64,000 bases of DNA, taken from the NCBI GenBank assembly GCA_033032175.1, contig CM065325.1, forward strand, positions 14,474,930 to 14,538,929, written 5' to 3'. A model generated the notes under the pieces. That model did not search any database, had not been told where the DNA came from, and saw nothing but the letters and a program-made list of their open reading frames with translations. How positions within the stretch are numbered: the stretch's first letter is position 1; each line of letters starts with the position of its first letter. Source of the DNA: Saturnia japonica. Lineage: Eukaryota > Arthropoda > Insecta > Lepidoptera > Saturniidae. A program made the translations under genes and the position numbers. Shown here piece by piece: positions 53,686 through 64,000 of this stretch.

Positions 53686-53890
53686 CTAATGACCTAATAC
53701 TTTTATTGTTTTGTTTCTTAATTTTTGTAATTCTTCGTACCCTTTATCCCTTTTAAGTAGGGTCTGCGCATGTTTTTCTCTACCACTTTCCTCTATAGCT
53801 CTCATCACATTATTCATATCTTTCATACACATATCATTCTTCGCACAATCCATCCACACCTTCTTCGTCACGTTGAACTCATATTAATTT
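53686..53890 (-). pseudogene. non-LTR retrotransposon reverse transcriptase, C-terminal tail
   Basis: Minus-strand peptide VTKKVWMDCAKNDMCMKDMN then NVMRAIEESGREKHAQTLLK. Recognisable as the RPKKxWMDCVKxDM tail of a LINE ORF2, of a different lineage from the tails at 4700 and 8170. Confidence 0.65.
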
Positions 53891-53941
53891 TAATCTAAAC
53901 CTCGAACCGGACTCCATACAGCTATTATGCTATTAAATATA

Positions 53942-54285
53942 CTAGCGGTGGCCCTAAGGTCGAAATTCGACCAGCAACTTTTTAATCATAGACTATTTTC
54001 TGTTTGACCTTTGCAGTATTCATAAACCTAAACATGATATCTACTCGCTGTCACTTTTCATTGAGTGACAATGTCAATATTTTGAGGGGGGGTCTAAGTT
54101 TAATAGAACTGGGGGTAGAATTCGCAGTATTAATTTAATATATTACTAACGGATATTATAGATAAATTTTAGTTTTCTGCATTCCTTCTCTATATAAACT
54201 TTAACCATGCCAAATCTCAATCTTCCGTGCACGCAATACGCTTAAAAAGGTGTACAAAGTTTTTGCTTCACGTATAATATAATGA
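53942..54285 (-). mobile_element. Helitron-like family D, full length
   Basis: CTAG at 53942 after A, TC complement at 54284-54285 before T, so both ends are in the AT target. The perfect palindrome GGTCGAAATTCGACC lies next to the 3' end. 344 bp. Confidence 0.78.
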
Positions 54286-54831
54286 TAAACTAGGTATAAT
54301 TTGCATGTAGGTATATCATGATTGACAACTGTCGTTCTCAAAACCAGAATTTTTAATTATCATAAAACAGCTCAGAATTAGAACACTTCCAAAAAATCAT
54401 TTGAATACGCGATTTACTCAATTTAAATTTTGCTTTAGAATTTGTTGATCACAAAATTTGTAAATCATAAACTTTCCAATGTAGGACACTTCAATACTGT
54501 TCATGCCAAAGGGCACATGGAGAACGAAGTATTTAGCTTAATCATCTCATATATTCTTATTTCATATTAACTATGATCGGTCGAATACTTGAATTCTTCT
54601 GAATGCGTTAACGCGCGGGCAGGGTATAGGTAATTGTCAAAGTTTAGCCAATTTCTGTCTTATAGATCTAGCCAAATTGTAAGTTTTTTAATTACAACTA
54701 TTTAAAATATAAGCTAAAGAATATAGCTAGTGTTGCTAGCTATTTTAGCATCACATTGAAAATATTGATAACAGCATAAGTCTAGTTACAAATTTGCATT
54801 GAAAATTAAACGTATTAACGATATATATACA
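54286..54831. other. no gene seen
   Basis: No exon or recognised repeat. Confidence 0.4.
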
Positions 54832-54976
54832 TATAACTAGAGATGCGCCGTGTACTCGTTGATTACTCGGTACTCGAAAAGAACTCAAAACTTAAAATAA
54901 ACATAAAATAAACCGAATTATTCGGAATAGTTACTCGGCAAAACTTATACTCGGCGCATCTCTATCTCTAGTTATA
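54832..54976. repeat. foldback element (MITE)
   Basis: Left TATAACTAGAGATGCGCCG and right CGGCGCATCTCTATCTCTAG plus TTATA are inverted, the right arm having one extra AGAGAT. The interior has further inverted ACTCG boxes. 145 bp, would form a long hairpin. Termini of the AGAGATGCGCC type are seen in hAT MITEs, but no 8-bp target duplication is clear. Confidence 0.7.
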
Positions 54977-55734
54977 GAAAACATTATTCACAAAATTACA
55001 TATTATACTTATGCAACAAATTATAATTCAAAAACCCACTAAAATGGCGCTAGCGTAGCAAGAGGGAACGAGACTTTTTCGTGATTTTATAATTTTTACT
55101 GTTGTAAAACTGAAATGTCCATTCTTTCTTCTGATCTCTGCCCTCCATAAGTTTTACTTACCAGCTACACGCTTCAGAGAAGATCAAAACGAACAAAATT
55201 ATAATTTAAGTTTTTATCTTCAATAATCAACTAATATTATTTTTCCAATTCTCCACATCTAGTAGCACCTAACATTCTGCGACAATTAACATAATTTAAG
55301 TGACTGGTGGAATGGCTTCTAAAGAAGTTTAAGGACGAATGCCCTATCCCTCGGACTAGTACTAATATGAACTCGGAGTACTGTCGTGCAAAGAAGTGTT
55401 TATTAATATTAAGCTTTCAAATATTTTTTACATCCTATTTCTCATGATAAAAATGGAGTCTCTCACTATAATTTATGCGGGAAGATTGATGACGTACATC
55501 ATTTACTCATGGAATGTGCCAAGGACAAAACCGAAAGGGAGTCGCTAATGAATAGCATGAATTTCAATTGTCAAAATATAGGTATTTGTCACAACATTCT
55601 GGCATAACCTAGTTAGGATGATCGTAAGATATTGTATGTCCTAGTATACTATCTTGTCAGCGACTCTCCTGATTAGATTCTAGATAGGATCTAGTTAGGG
55701 TATATCGATTTCTGTGAAATAAAAGTCCCTAAAA
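54977..55734. other. no gene seen
   Basis: No exon or recognised repeat. Confidence 0.4.
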
Positions 55735-55965
55735 CAACAGGAAACCAGCTAAATCATTAAAAAAGACGCAAAAAACCGACAGCAACAAAACCACAATTAA
55801 ATTTTTATTTGATTCCCAGACGTTGGACTTCAATGTTTTATAGCCTATGTCACTCCCACAATTAGGACGGAGGCTGCAGGTCGTGGTTAAGAAATAGACA
55901 TATCATACATATATACGCTCTAAAAAAATAACCCTCCTTTGTCGTATTCGGCTAAAAAAGTACGT
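55735..55965 (+). repeat. MITE family C
   Basis: AAAACCGACAGCAACAAAAC left, GTCGTATTCGGCTAAAAAAG right, with TTTGATTCCCAGACG and TTTTATAGCCTATGTCACTC between. Confidence 0.6.
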
Positions 55966-56295
55966 TTTTATTACCCACAACACAACACTGAGTGCCATAG
56001 GGGGTTCGAATTTATACACTAGTGAATTATCAACTTCATGTTAATTTTAATGAAGCCGAGGCCCTGTGCATCTCACTTGTGATTTTAGATCGTCCAAACA
56101 TGCCAACAATAAAAAATTAATTGAATTAATTGCGAAACGCTTATGTTTGTGATTACACCGGTATATCCAGTGGCGAAGTCTTAAAACGGATTATTTATTC
56201 TAGCATATTCATTTCTCATTACTGATTCGTCGCCAACAGACGCCAGTCGACTTCGTAACTAGTGGCATTTGTCTATAAAACAAGTGCAGTGTAAA

Positions 56296-56350
56296 ATGGA
56301 TCGAAAAATACTGCTCGTTATATTCGCGGCTACATTTGTTGGGTGTCATG
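56296..56350 (+). CDS. Cys-rich secreted protein, exon 1
   Basis: Signal-peptide exon, ATG at 56296 (AAAATGG context), donor CATG|GTGAGA. Confidence 0.8.
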
Positions 56351-59300
56351 GTGAGATTTAATATCAAAAATTTTATTCAGTCGATTTTTGAAGATCCAAG
56401 ACTGACCTTAAAATTTCATGTTTATTTTTTTATAATTTTACAATATAGCAAAAGCTATTCTTAATAATTCATGTGAAAATTCTCTACTTTTACCGAAATT
56501 TAACCATTTACGTGCGTAAAAAATTAAACATGAAGTTAATTAACCGATTGTAAGATATTTAAAGATTAAATTATAACCAATCGATCAATTTAATCATGAT
56601 AAGAAAGGATATATTGGGTATAAGTATTAAAAAGTTCTTTATGGTGTTATCACCTTCCGGTCAATATGTTCCTTCTAACGACATCGGGGTCTTCAAGTGT
56701 AACGTGAAGAGATATTTATGCAGGCCAGCATGACGGCGGTGACCGCCGACGGATTAGGATCTCTCGGCGACAACCGTTGTGTTAGGATTGTACTGTGCTT
56801 ACCATCAGGTATAGTACAGTCAATTTGCAAAGCTACTATTAAAAAGAGTTATTACATACCTATTTACCATTATGTAAAAGATTTTTCGTAAATTAGGTCT
56901 GGAGCCAACGAATTACGACATAAGCAGAAATAAAGTAAACGGTATGTCTCATTGTTTTATATTTTTCATCACATTCCAATGACATTCTGATATCTGCTTA
57001 AAAGTAAACGTGCATTTAAACAGTTAAATTATAATTTTTTATTTAGCATTACTAAACATCGTGCATGTTATTTACAAAATAATACATTCGCAAGTCCCAT
57101 AAACTCATGTCCATGGTTCGCATTCGCTGTGAATATTAAGAAGTATTTTCACTCGTATGATGTTAACTAGCTAAATTATTAAAAAGGAAACAAAAAAACA
57201 ACTATAACGAAAACACGACAAAAAAACTATTTTTGTTTTTTTTTTTGATTCCCAGACTTCATACTTAGAAAATTCATCAAGCCTTTTAAACTAGACCGTG
57301 CCAAAGAAATATACAAACATACTTACGCTTCAAAAAACATAACCCTCCTTTTTCGTAGTGAGGTAAAAAGGTATTTTTATATTGATATACGAAAGTATTT
57401 TCCAAACAGCTGATACTGTCACCCGTATTAATCACGATTTTTGATATACTATATCTAGCTATAATTAGGTGAAACTTATTTTTTTTTATGTACAAAAATA
57501 AACCGTAGCAAGAGAAAAAAAACGACCATTTTTAGAATTTTTGTACTTAATTCGAAAACAACCACTAAAAATCGGGCTGATCTAGGATGTATGATAAAGT
57601 AACGTAATTTCATGCGAGACTAGGAAAAAAAGTAGTCGATTTTCTTAACTAACCTAGTAAGTATATAGTTTTGTATGTTATAAAATATTTTTTCATAAAA
57701 GTATCTACCAATATACTGCAGTGCGCCCAATTCATACGAGTGTTTTCAACCAAAATGTAAAACTGTATTTTGCAAGTGTATGTACAATAGTACAATAAGT
57801 ACTTACTTAAATTATATTAATTACTAACTGTGCTCCACGGTTTCACCTGTGTTGCTTTTATCCGAAAACATCGAGCCGCGCCGCCAACGCACCCGTGTAG
57901 CTTATCATAACAATTGTTCTGACTTCCCGCAAGTACAAATAATTTTAATTTTCCATTATCTACTAAACTGTGTCGAAATAACATTCTTTATAGGGCAAAG
58001 TTTAACTTCATAAAATTGTCTTTATGATGAAGTGGGTAACTTTTGTTCATAAGAATTAATATGCTATGCCTAAAAATAATGCTTGTAAATCACTTTAATA
58101 TTCAATAAATTTTTGTCATAATATAACTTATGGCAGCTTATTTATAAGAGATAGGCATATGCTATCACAGACTTTTTTTAGATATACAAAAAACCATTAT
58201 TTTTGTAGAACCTTGTATATGAAATTGACATTTTGTACGGGAGGAATATAAAGTAATTTTTTTTTTTTTGTAAAATATATTTAATTAATCAAAGTATGCA
58301 CCGTTGTTATTTATGCACTTTTGCCATCTCATAGGTAGTTCATTGATCCCTTTACTAAAGAAACCATGGGGGCAAGAATCAATAAACTCTTTGAAGGCGG
58401 TTTGGACTGCCGCATCGGAGTTGAATTTTTTCCTTGTAAGAAGTTGTCCAAATTCCGGAGAAAATGGTAATCTGTTGGAGCAATGTCCGGGGAGCACGGT
58501 GGATGTCGCAGACATTTCAATTGTAGCTCATCTAACTTAGCGGTCGTTTGTTGTGCAGTGTGTGGTCTTGCGTTGTCGTGAAGCAGCAGTGGCCTAGAGC
58601 AATTGACCAATCTCGGTTGTTTAGCAACAATTTTAGAAACCAAAAACGTACCATGCTTTCTTTTGCGACACCAGCGCCGTACACATCATTAATCCTTAGA
58701 GCTGTTTCTGACAGCACTGGTGCCACTGTAGAACTTGTACTCGTAAATATACTGATATTTCATGTTTTCTATTGTGCGGTAATAAGCGACGCTAAAGAAA
58801 AAAATATGAGGAAAAAATCAAATGAATGACTGTTTTCAAAACTCAAATGTACCAGTTAAATGAACTTATAAATTTGAATTTGGAATTCTTAACAAAAGAG
58901 GAGATATTTCAAATCAAAGTGGTCAGTACGACAAAACGCTAATTTCATATGCAAGTACCTAATATTTTTGCCTACCCTTTTTTATCAATAATCTGCGATT
59001 AAATCATTTTAATTTCCTTTGATACACCAAAAGTACCACATACCACAAAGCTACCATTAAAAGCTTAATGTTCACTCGATAAAAGAAATAAAGGTAATTA
59101 ATAAAAAAGTCATACGTATGTAGTTATAATTAAGGATATTATTTATTGCTACCATTTCCTGGTAATTTATGAGTTTATAGTAAAAAATTCGTTCGATTAA
59201 TACTTTTGTGTCTTTGTCAGGCGTAGTTAGGTAATGACGGAATTGCTTATTTATCTCTAAACATTAAAATTACCTGTTAACATTTATTCAAATACATTAA

Positions 59301-61188
59301 ATTGTCACCTATATCCACAATAAAAAAGTGATCTGTAACACAAAAATTAATGTAGGAAGTAATTTACATATTTTTTAGTCAAACAACTCATTCTCTGTTC
59401 ATACTTTTTCATGACTCATATTCGACACCCGGTTAGATACAACAGGTAAAATTTCATTCTGTCCAGCTTTTGTTTTATAAATAGGATTTTTTTTTTAATG
59501 CGAAGTAGGTACCCAAAGCCGAGCCTTATTGGAGGTAAAAGAGATGCAAAGCAAGCTAAGGGCGGCAAAATAAAAATAAAAATTAGAAAATCGGGTCATG
59601 TGAATTAATAGTAGAAAATGGTATGTCTTTGTCTACCGTCTTAAAATTAACCCATATGTGTAATTTTTTTACAAAAACCTAAAAAGTAAAACTACATTTT
59701 TATACATATCAGCTGTATCTGACTTTTTTTTAGATGGGTATCTCAATAGGTACATAAAGTATCGCATTACCTATCTTTTTTAATGTTGGCAAGCATGTAC
59801 TTTTTCCAGGAATCCAAGAATTTTAAAAATAACAATAGTTACGGTCTATATGCTATAAAAACAGCAAATTATATCTACGAAAATTATAATTACATGACAG
59901 TTATTTATGTTCATCTGGCTTTCTTACATCAGCAGCAACTCACCATTGGATAAAGACCATTTTCTCATAATATATTTTCAATTTTAATTTACATATTATA
60001 TGCTAATAGCCTTTGACGTTAAAAATAAGTTATTTAAAACAAATCGTTCATTCAAAGCTCATACTCGTAAAATCATTCACTAACAAATCATTCATCGAAA
60101 CACATTCACCAACAGGTTTTGGATTAAGGGAATTATGGGACTATTTAATAGGCGGTGATTATGGGCAGTACTACCCCGGATCTTATCCAGGATACCACCC
60201 TGGACCTCAAGGACCTGGGCTGTACCCGAGCGGCCCTAATTACGGACAGTATGGACCTCCTGGACCACCCGGCGCACATCCTGGCTGTCCACTCTGCGAT
60301 TCATCAGTCTACAGTTATTGCTCCCACAAGCAAGCTCATGACGCATGCTGCTGTGGTGGAGGAGGATGTAAGTATTCTTCTAACCTTTATATTCAAGACT
60401 TGAAGTCTCTTAAGTTCCTATACACACTTTGGAGTAATAAAAGCTACATTGAGCTTCAGCTGTTGGTGTAAATAAGCATCCAAAGCTTGGTGGTATATCA
60501 CTATAAGAAAACCTCGAACAATAGATACTCCATGTTCGAATTCACTAATATAGTTCACAGGCATTGAGGCGTTATGTAGGTAGGTACTGTAGTACCTGTG
60601 TTCTCGGAAAACCTTATAGTGGAGCATAGTATCATTTATTTTTCTCCTCTACGACAAGGCGCGAGTTACGTTTTTACCAATGTCAAAGTATCAGTTGTCA
60701 CAGTGACAGTCAAGCGATAAGACAAAGACACTAGTACCTATTCTAATTTGAAACTGTTGTCATATCAGCTTGTTCAGTTTTAGCTCATTTTTTTTAAATA
60801 TTCTTTTATATACAACAAAGGTGGTAAACAAGCATACGGCCCGCCTTATGATAAACGGTTACGATAGCCTATGGACGCTTGTAACGTAACACGAAAATTG
60901 ATTTCCGTAACTATTACAAAATGCCACCAAAAAGGATGCAATAACGCAAAAAAAATCCCAACCAAATTCTCTCCAAAACCTCCCTTGAATCACAAGTGAT
61001 ATAAACCAGTTTTTTGTTTGGTTCCAGTTCAATTCAACTGCCTGAACAGTAACTGTAAGTTTCTATACGCGAACTCCTGTCAGGAACACGACATGATTAC
61101 CAACTGCTGTTGTGTGGACCTACACAAGAATGCACCAGCTAATGCTCCTCCTATCTCCGGACCAGTTATCACGCCTGTAATTGTTTAA
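56296..61188 (+). CDS. secreted Gly/Pro/Tyr-rich protein with duplicated six-Cys motif
   Basis: Coding exons 56296-56350, 56897-56941, 60116-60367, 61028-61188; 170 residues, all introns phase 1. Residues 1-19 (MDRKILLVIFAATFVGCHG) are a signal peptide. Residues 50-90 are rich in Gly, Pro and Tyr (GQYYPGSYPGYHPGPQ, then YGPPGPPGAHPG). Residues 91-113 are C-PL-C-DSSVYSY-C-SHKQAHDA-CCC; residues 122-146 repeat this as C-LNSN-C-KFLYANS-C-QEHDMITN-CCC. Thus two C-x2/4-C-x7-C-x8-CCC motifs, 12 Cys in the mature chain, one per exon. I do not know the family. Secretion plus Gly/Tyr-rich sequence and paired cysteines suggests an extracellular structural or matrix protein (cuticle, silk or gut lining), which is inference. 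Splice sites are good (GTGAGA, GTATGT, GTAAGT donors) and a poly(A) signal follows. A TATAAAA at 56274 is too close to the ATG to be an ordinary TATA box for this start. Confidence 0.82.
56706..56830 (+). repeat. family H repeat in intron 1
   Basis: ATGCAGGCCAGCATGACGGC matches the complement of 32675-32695, and GCTTACCATCAGGTATAGTA matches the distal end of 12300-12552. Confidence 0.5.
56897..56941 (+). CDS. Cys-rich secreted protein, exon 2
   Basis: 45 bases between AATTAG and GTATGTCTC, encoding LEPTNYDISRNKVN. Small but keeps the phase-1 frame on both sides. Confidence 0.7.
57178..57375 (+). repeat. MITE family C in intron 2
   Basis: AACACGACAAAAAAACT left, TTTTTCGTAGTGAGGTAAAA right, TTTGATTCCCAGACTTC and TAGACCGTGCCAAAGAAATA between. 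The middle is partly deleted. Confidence 0.55.
57376..57823. other. intron 2 sequence, nothing recognised
   Basis: AT-rich intron DNA. Confidence 0.4.
57824..58217 (-). mobile_element. Helitron-like family A in intron 2, interrupted by mariner
   Basis: CTAACTGTGCTCCACGGTTT at 57824, GCCGCCAACGCACCCGTGTA, then TTATAAGAGATAGGCATATG and TTTTTTTAGATATACAAAAA, matching the 2573-2850 and 490-1175 copies. The mariner starts at the next base; no convincing continuation is visible beyond it. Confidence 0.65.
58218..58949 (-). mobile_element. internally deleted mariner
   Basis: Both inverted ends present: TATGAAATTGACATTTTGTA at 58218 and, complement from 58949, TATGAAATTAGCGTTTTGTC. The element lies in TA. 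It is 732 bp, against about 1.3 kb for a full mariner. It sits in intron 2 of the Cys-rich gene, antisense to it. Confidence 0.85.
58285..58726 (-). pseudogene. mariner transposase, internal deletion and frameshift
   Basis: The N-terminal RINDVYGAGVAKESMVRFWF piece is joined to KQPRLVNCSRPLLLHDNARP, so about 120-150 residues including the first catalytic Asp are gone. The second Asp (LLHDNARPHTAQQTT) and third (CSPDIAPTDYHFL) remain; the C terminus (LPMRWQKCINNNGAYFD) is in another frame. A relative of, but clearly diverged from, the copy at 21.7-22.9 kb. Confidence 0.85.
58950..60115. other. rest of intron 2, nothing recognised
   Basis: AT-rich. A short CAGCAGCAACTCACCATTGG piece at about 59930 resembles a SINE scrap. 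Confidence 0.4.
60116..60367 (+). CDS. Cys-rich secreted protein, exon 3
   Basis: 252 bases between CCAACAG and GTAAGTATT. Encodes the Gly/Pro/Tyr-rich linker and the first six-Cys motif. Confidence 0.85.
60815..60895 (+). repeat. SINE-like family E, 5' part, in intron 3
   Basis: AACAAGCATACGGCCCGCCT and TACGATAGCCTATGGACGCT match the head of 8545-8792. Confidence 0.65.
61028..61188 (+). CDS. Cys-rich secreted protein, exon 4
   Basis: 161 bases after TTTGGTTCCAG. Encodes the second six-Cys motif and a Pro/Ala-rich tail, stop TAA at 61186. Confidence 0.85.
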
Positions 61189-61251
61189 TTTTGTTTAGTC
61201 TAAGTATCTACTCGTTATAATTATGCTAAGATATGTATTCGAAACCAGTAC

Positions 61252-61257
61252 AATAAA
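61252..61257 (+). terminator. poly(A) signal AATAAA, Cys-rich gene
   Basis: 64 bases after the stop codon, the expected distance. Confidence 0.7.
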
Positions 61258-61289
61258 AATTGTATTAAGAAACAAGTTTGTTCTTTTTA

Positions 61290-61500
61290 ACCAATTTCAA
61301 AAAGAGGCGGATGCTCAGCCAACTTAACTTCTCTGTTTATGAACCGATTTGGATGTTTTTTTTTGTTTGGTAGGCCGATAGGGGATAATACCTCAAGGGT
61401 GGTCCTATTTTAATTTCATTGGCATTGTAATATCAACTTAGAAGATACACCAGGGAATTATTCAAAATCATTGAAGTTTTTTAAAATTATCTTGTAGTTA
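61290..61500 (-). repeat. dispersed repeat, family G, inverted
   Basis: ACTTAACTTCTCTGTTTATG, GGGGATAATACCTCAAGGGTG and TAGAAGATACACCAGGGAAT, about 35 bases after the Cys-rich gene's poly(A) signal. Confidence 0.7.
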
Positions 61501-61524
61501 TATTTTTAAATTTTAAATATATCA

Positions 61525-61670
61525 ACTATCAGTGAGGCTTATTTATCCTAACAGTTTGACCTTGAAAATGTTATCAGCAAATTAAAAAAAGGTATTGCTA
61601 AATATTATTGTCTACCTGTTCCACATACTGGTGTGTGATAGGTTGGAAAATGCTCTTCTCTATTCAAGCG
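61525..61670 (+). repeat. family M repeat
   Basis: GAGGCTTATTTATCCTAACA and AATGCTCTTCTCTATTCAAG match 51740-51860, with an extra 40 bases inside. Confidence 0.5.
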
Positions 61671-61848
61671 TAAGGATGTTTGTTTTTTTAGAAAGAGACA
61701 AACATATCTCTTATTTTACCCGTAAAACTCGCCCCTAATAATGTCTTAATAAACTATTTAAATATCTGTTACATCCAATAAAGTAGATACATTACACAGT
61801 GGACGCGCGTAGGGCCGGATTATATTTATCTATTATGAAGTGTTAAGC

Positions 61849-62064
61849 CAGTGGTTGGCAAAGTGCGGCTACAGAGCCGCGTGTGACTCTTTGGCCAAGA
61901 AATGGAAGCACATTGTTCGCATTAATAAATATTTATTAAGTATGACATTTAGTTTTATTTAGTGTACTATTTATTTAGTGTAATAAAAGTTTACTCAACA
62001 AGCAGATTTTAATTGTTGTAATATTCATATTTGGCTCATTGGCTAATAAGTTTGCCGACCACTG
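61849..62064. repeat. hAT-like MITE, copy 2
   Basis: CAGTGGTTGGCAAAGTGCGG left and TTTGCCGACCACTG right are inverted. 216 bp, homologous along its length to 19336-19569. A clear 8-bp target duplication was not seen. Confidence 0.7.
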
Positions 62065-62337
62065 GTGTAAGGTAATGATTCCAGGGCCCGGACCAGCACC
62101 AGCACCAAAAATAAAAATCTTCAATAAGTGGAAAAAACTTGCGAGTGAATATTAAATCTGAAGAATTATATGTAAAAAACCCTTAACAATTTTTTTATTA
62201 CATCGCATATTTCAGTACATTTCGGAACGCATTTCAAACTATTATAGTGAATGACAAACCGATTTAATAAAAAAGACGCATATATAAATAGATTGATGGT
62301 ATACTTTCGTAATTAGGACATAATTATCAAGGTAAAT

Positions 62338-62585
62338 TATTAAAATGGAAACAAAAAACCCGACTGCAAAAAAAAAACACTGAGTATTTTTTCTTTTTAT
62401 TTGATTCCCAGACATCTTACTTAAATATTATATAGCCTATGTTACTCCCACAACTAAAACGAATCTAACGACTCATCGTATGCGAAAATCCATCAAGCTG
62501 TTTAGTCTAAAGAGCGTGCCAAAGAAATAGACATACATAAATATGCACGAAAAACATAACCATCTTTTTTCGCAGTCGTTCGTTC
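62338..62585 (+). repeat. MITE family C, best copy
   Basis: AAACCCGACTGCAAAAAAAA left and TTTTTTCGCAGTCG right are inverted; body TATTATATAGCCTATGTTAC, GAATCTAACGACTCATCG, AAAGAGCGTGCCAAAGAAAT. Confidence 0.7.
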
Positions 62586-63285
62586 GTTCAATCGGTCTTT
62601 GCAATAATGTACTATTATGAAATTAGAAAAGGGTAAAGGAGCCCCGAGAAGTGCATTGCCTAGAGACCCCTACATTGTTGATCCGGCCTGAACGCAAGGG
62701 ATGTGACATTCTTGGCAAGTTACAACCATTTAAAATAAATGTATGACATACTTTGGTTTCAATTACACACAATATGAGACCAACATTTATTGCGAATAAA
62801 AACAAATACTATGAAATTGAATCCAGCTAGAGTAAGAACGTACAAATGTTATGCCAACTCACAGGTGTTTCATACTATGGCAAAAAAAGACTAAGTTAGG
62901 CTTAAAGGACGTGTATCAAGAGAACTTAAAAAATAATGTTTTCGCGCTTGTTTGGTTTGGCGAGTTTTTGCCGGGATCTTGGAAGTGTTATACATATAGG
63001 TACTTAGTGGTTTTTGTTTTAATTCATAAACTTGTTATTTGGTCCTTTATTATGTAATTTTGGCGGCATTTTACGTGATGAACTTTAGTTACTGTGCACA
63101 AGTGATGTGGATTATAAATAATAACTGGGAACATGCATTTTAATTTACCACAAGAACTCCCTGGAAAGTTTTAACAAGGGAGCCGCCATCTTGTTGAAGC
63201 TATGTTTGAATATTGCAAAATAATTGGATATGTAGGTATATTCTATAAACATGACTTTGGGAAAAACTATCCAGTTAGGTAGATT
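62586..63285. other. no gene seen
   Basis: Open frames of 60-68 codons without domains. No exon. Confidence 0.4.
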
Positions 63286-63429
63286 CAATTACGAGAAAGG
63301 GTCAATCGTTGAATCCATCTCGGCTGGGCAGCGTTAGGGAAGCTACAGAACATATCATCAAAGATACTGCAGTGTCTCAAGACGAAAGCCTTTGACCAGT
63401 GTGTGTTGCCAGAGACTACATACAGAAAC
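63286..63429 (+). pseudogene. non-LTR retrotransposon reverse transcriptase fragment
   Basis: Reads QLRERVNR, stop, IHLGWAALGKLQN then ISSKILQCLKTKAFDQCVLP. This is the LGWAAFGKL ... CLKTKVFDQCVLPVMTYG segment found late in the reverse transcriptase of many insect LINEs. A TGA replaces the expected Trp codon, so it is inactive. Confidence 0.75.
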
Positions 63430-64000
63430 TATAAAAATTCAAGTGCTGAACCCAAAAAGACTATTTAAGAACTTTCTTTAAATGTAATAATAACATTTAA
63501 AGCGGTCACAATTTTTTTTTCATTGTACACGAATTACTAAATCATTCTTAACTATATTTATTATTCTATCACAAATATACGTTGGATCTATACAACTATG
63601 TTACTACGTAATACAGCAAGGATCTTAATTTAAAATGTCCCGAATAACCAGCGTAAAAAAAACTTCTGAAGGAGACTAGGCATATTTCCTCGTAAATTGT
63701 TCTCAAAGTGTAAAAAAAACTATCTTCGCTACATCGTGCTTTTAAATATCTAACTATCACCTATCCAACTACTAACTACCTAAAGACTATCGTATAATAT
63801 TAAGTCTGTTAAAAAGAATAGGTACCTACCTACTAAAGAATGTGTATTATGACATTTAGTGTAATGTGTAATTTATTTGAAGTGACATACGTTTTCCTCG
63901 TAGACGATAAAGGAGCCAGAAAAACAGAAACATCGACATAATAATTAATATTTTCATGTAAAACTCATAGTATACTACTATTGCCATACCAGGTGCGTGT
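63430..64000. other. no gene seen
   Basis: AT-rich; no exon or repeat recognised to the window edge. Confidence 0.4.

Noticed and set aside
60155..60403. 82-codon frame overlapping the Cys-rich exon
   Set aside because: Shadow frame of exon 3 in another phase.
60013..60471. 152-codon frame taken as a single-exon gene
   Set aside because: Only 60116-60367 is the real exon; the flanks read through intron sequence, and the splice sites CCAACAG and GTAAGT define the exon.
1..64000. CRISPR array, operon, riboswitch or phage-type system
   Set aside because: The DNA is eukaryotic with introns and transposons; no regularly spaced direct repeats, operons or bacterial ribosome-binding sites were seen.

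Overview
The window is nuclear DNA from an insect, very probably a moth or butterfly. It is AT-rich, coding DNA is sparse and split by introns with GT..AG junctions and AATAAA poly(A) signals, and most of the rest is transposon debris of types I know from Lepidoptera: short non-autonomous Helitron-like repeats that begin TC and end CTAG, mariners, hAT elements, MITEs, tRNA-derived SINEs and non-LTR retrotransposon tails. Species is not assignable from sequence alone. All coordinates and matches were counted by eye; no search was run.

Three spliced host genes can be assembled, all on the plus strand. (1) 16114-17598: two coding exons for an 88-residue single-pass membrane microprotein that I do not recognise. 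(2) 40887-45837: three exons for a complete stand-alone SCP2 (sterol carrier protein 2) domain protein of 119 residues; its first coding exon contributes only the ATG. (3) 56296-61188: four exons for a 170-residue secreted Gly/Pro/Tyr-rich protein with a duplicated six-cysteine motif (C-x2/4-C-x7-C-x8-CCC), one copy per exon. They share no evident pathway. Neighbouring genes are separated by more than 10 kb of repeats.

Layout: 1-16 kb, repeats only (Helitron-like families A, D and I, MITE family C, repeat family G, SINEs, LINE tails). 16-18 kb, gene 1. 18-40 kb, repeats with a frameshifted mariner (21.7-22.9 kb), a Harbinger-like MITE (23.9 kb), a GC-rich island (25.8-26.0 kb), a 122-bp tandem duplication (31.0 kb), a TATCGAT-rich repeat block (31.4-32.0 kb) and a 2.87-kb decayed hAT element inserted in a Helitron-like copy (37.6-40.45 kb). 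40.7-46.2 kb, gene 2, whose introns are packed with at least seven repeats. 46-56 kb, repeats including a pogo/Tigger remnant (47.1 kb), a small retroposed insert with a 17-bp target duplication (48.9 kb) and a near-perfect inverted-repeat element (54.8 kb). 56.3-61.3 kb, gene 3, with an internally deleted mariner in intron 2. 61.3-64 kb, repeats and a LINE reverse-transcriptase fragment.

Family letters used below. A, B, D, I, K: Helitron-like repeats. B has eleven copies or fragments and carries a GAAGCCGCGGGCACAGCTAG-type 3' end. C: about 230-bp MITE with CCCGACTGC ends. E: SINE-like repeat with GCATACGGCCC near its head. F: repeat with GAAGTGAAACTTCTT ends. G: repeat containing a GACTTCGAAGATACACCAGG-like block. 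H, J, L, M: minor local families.
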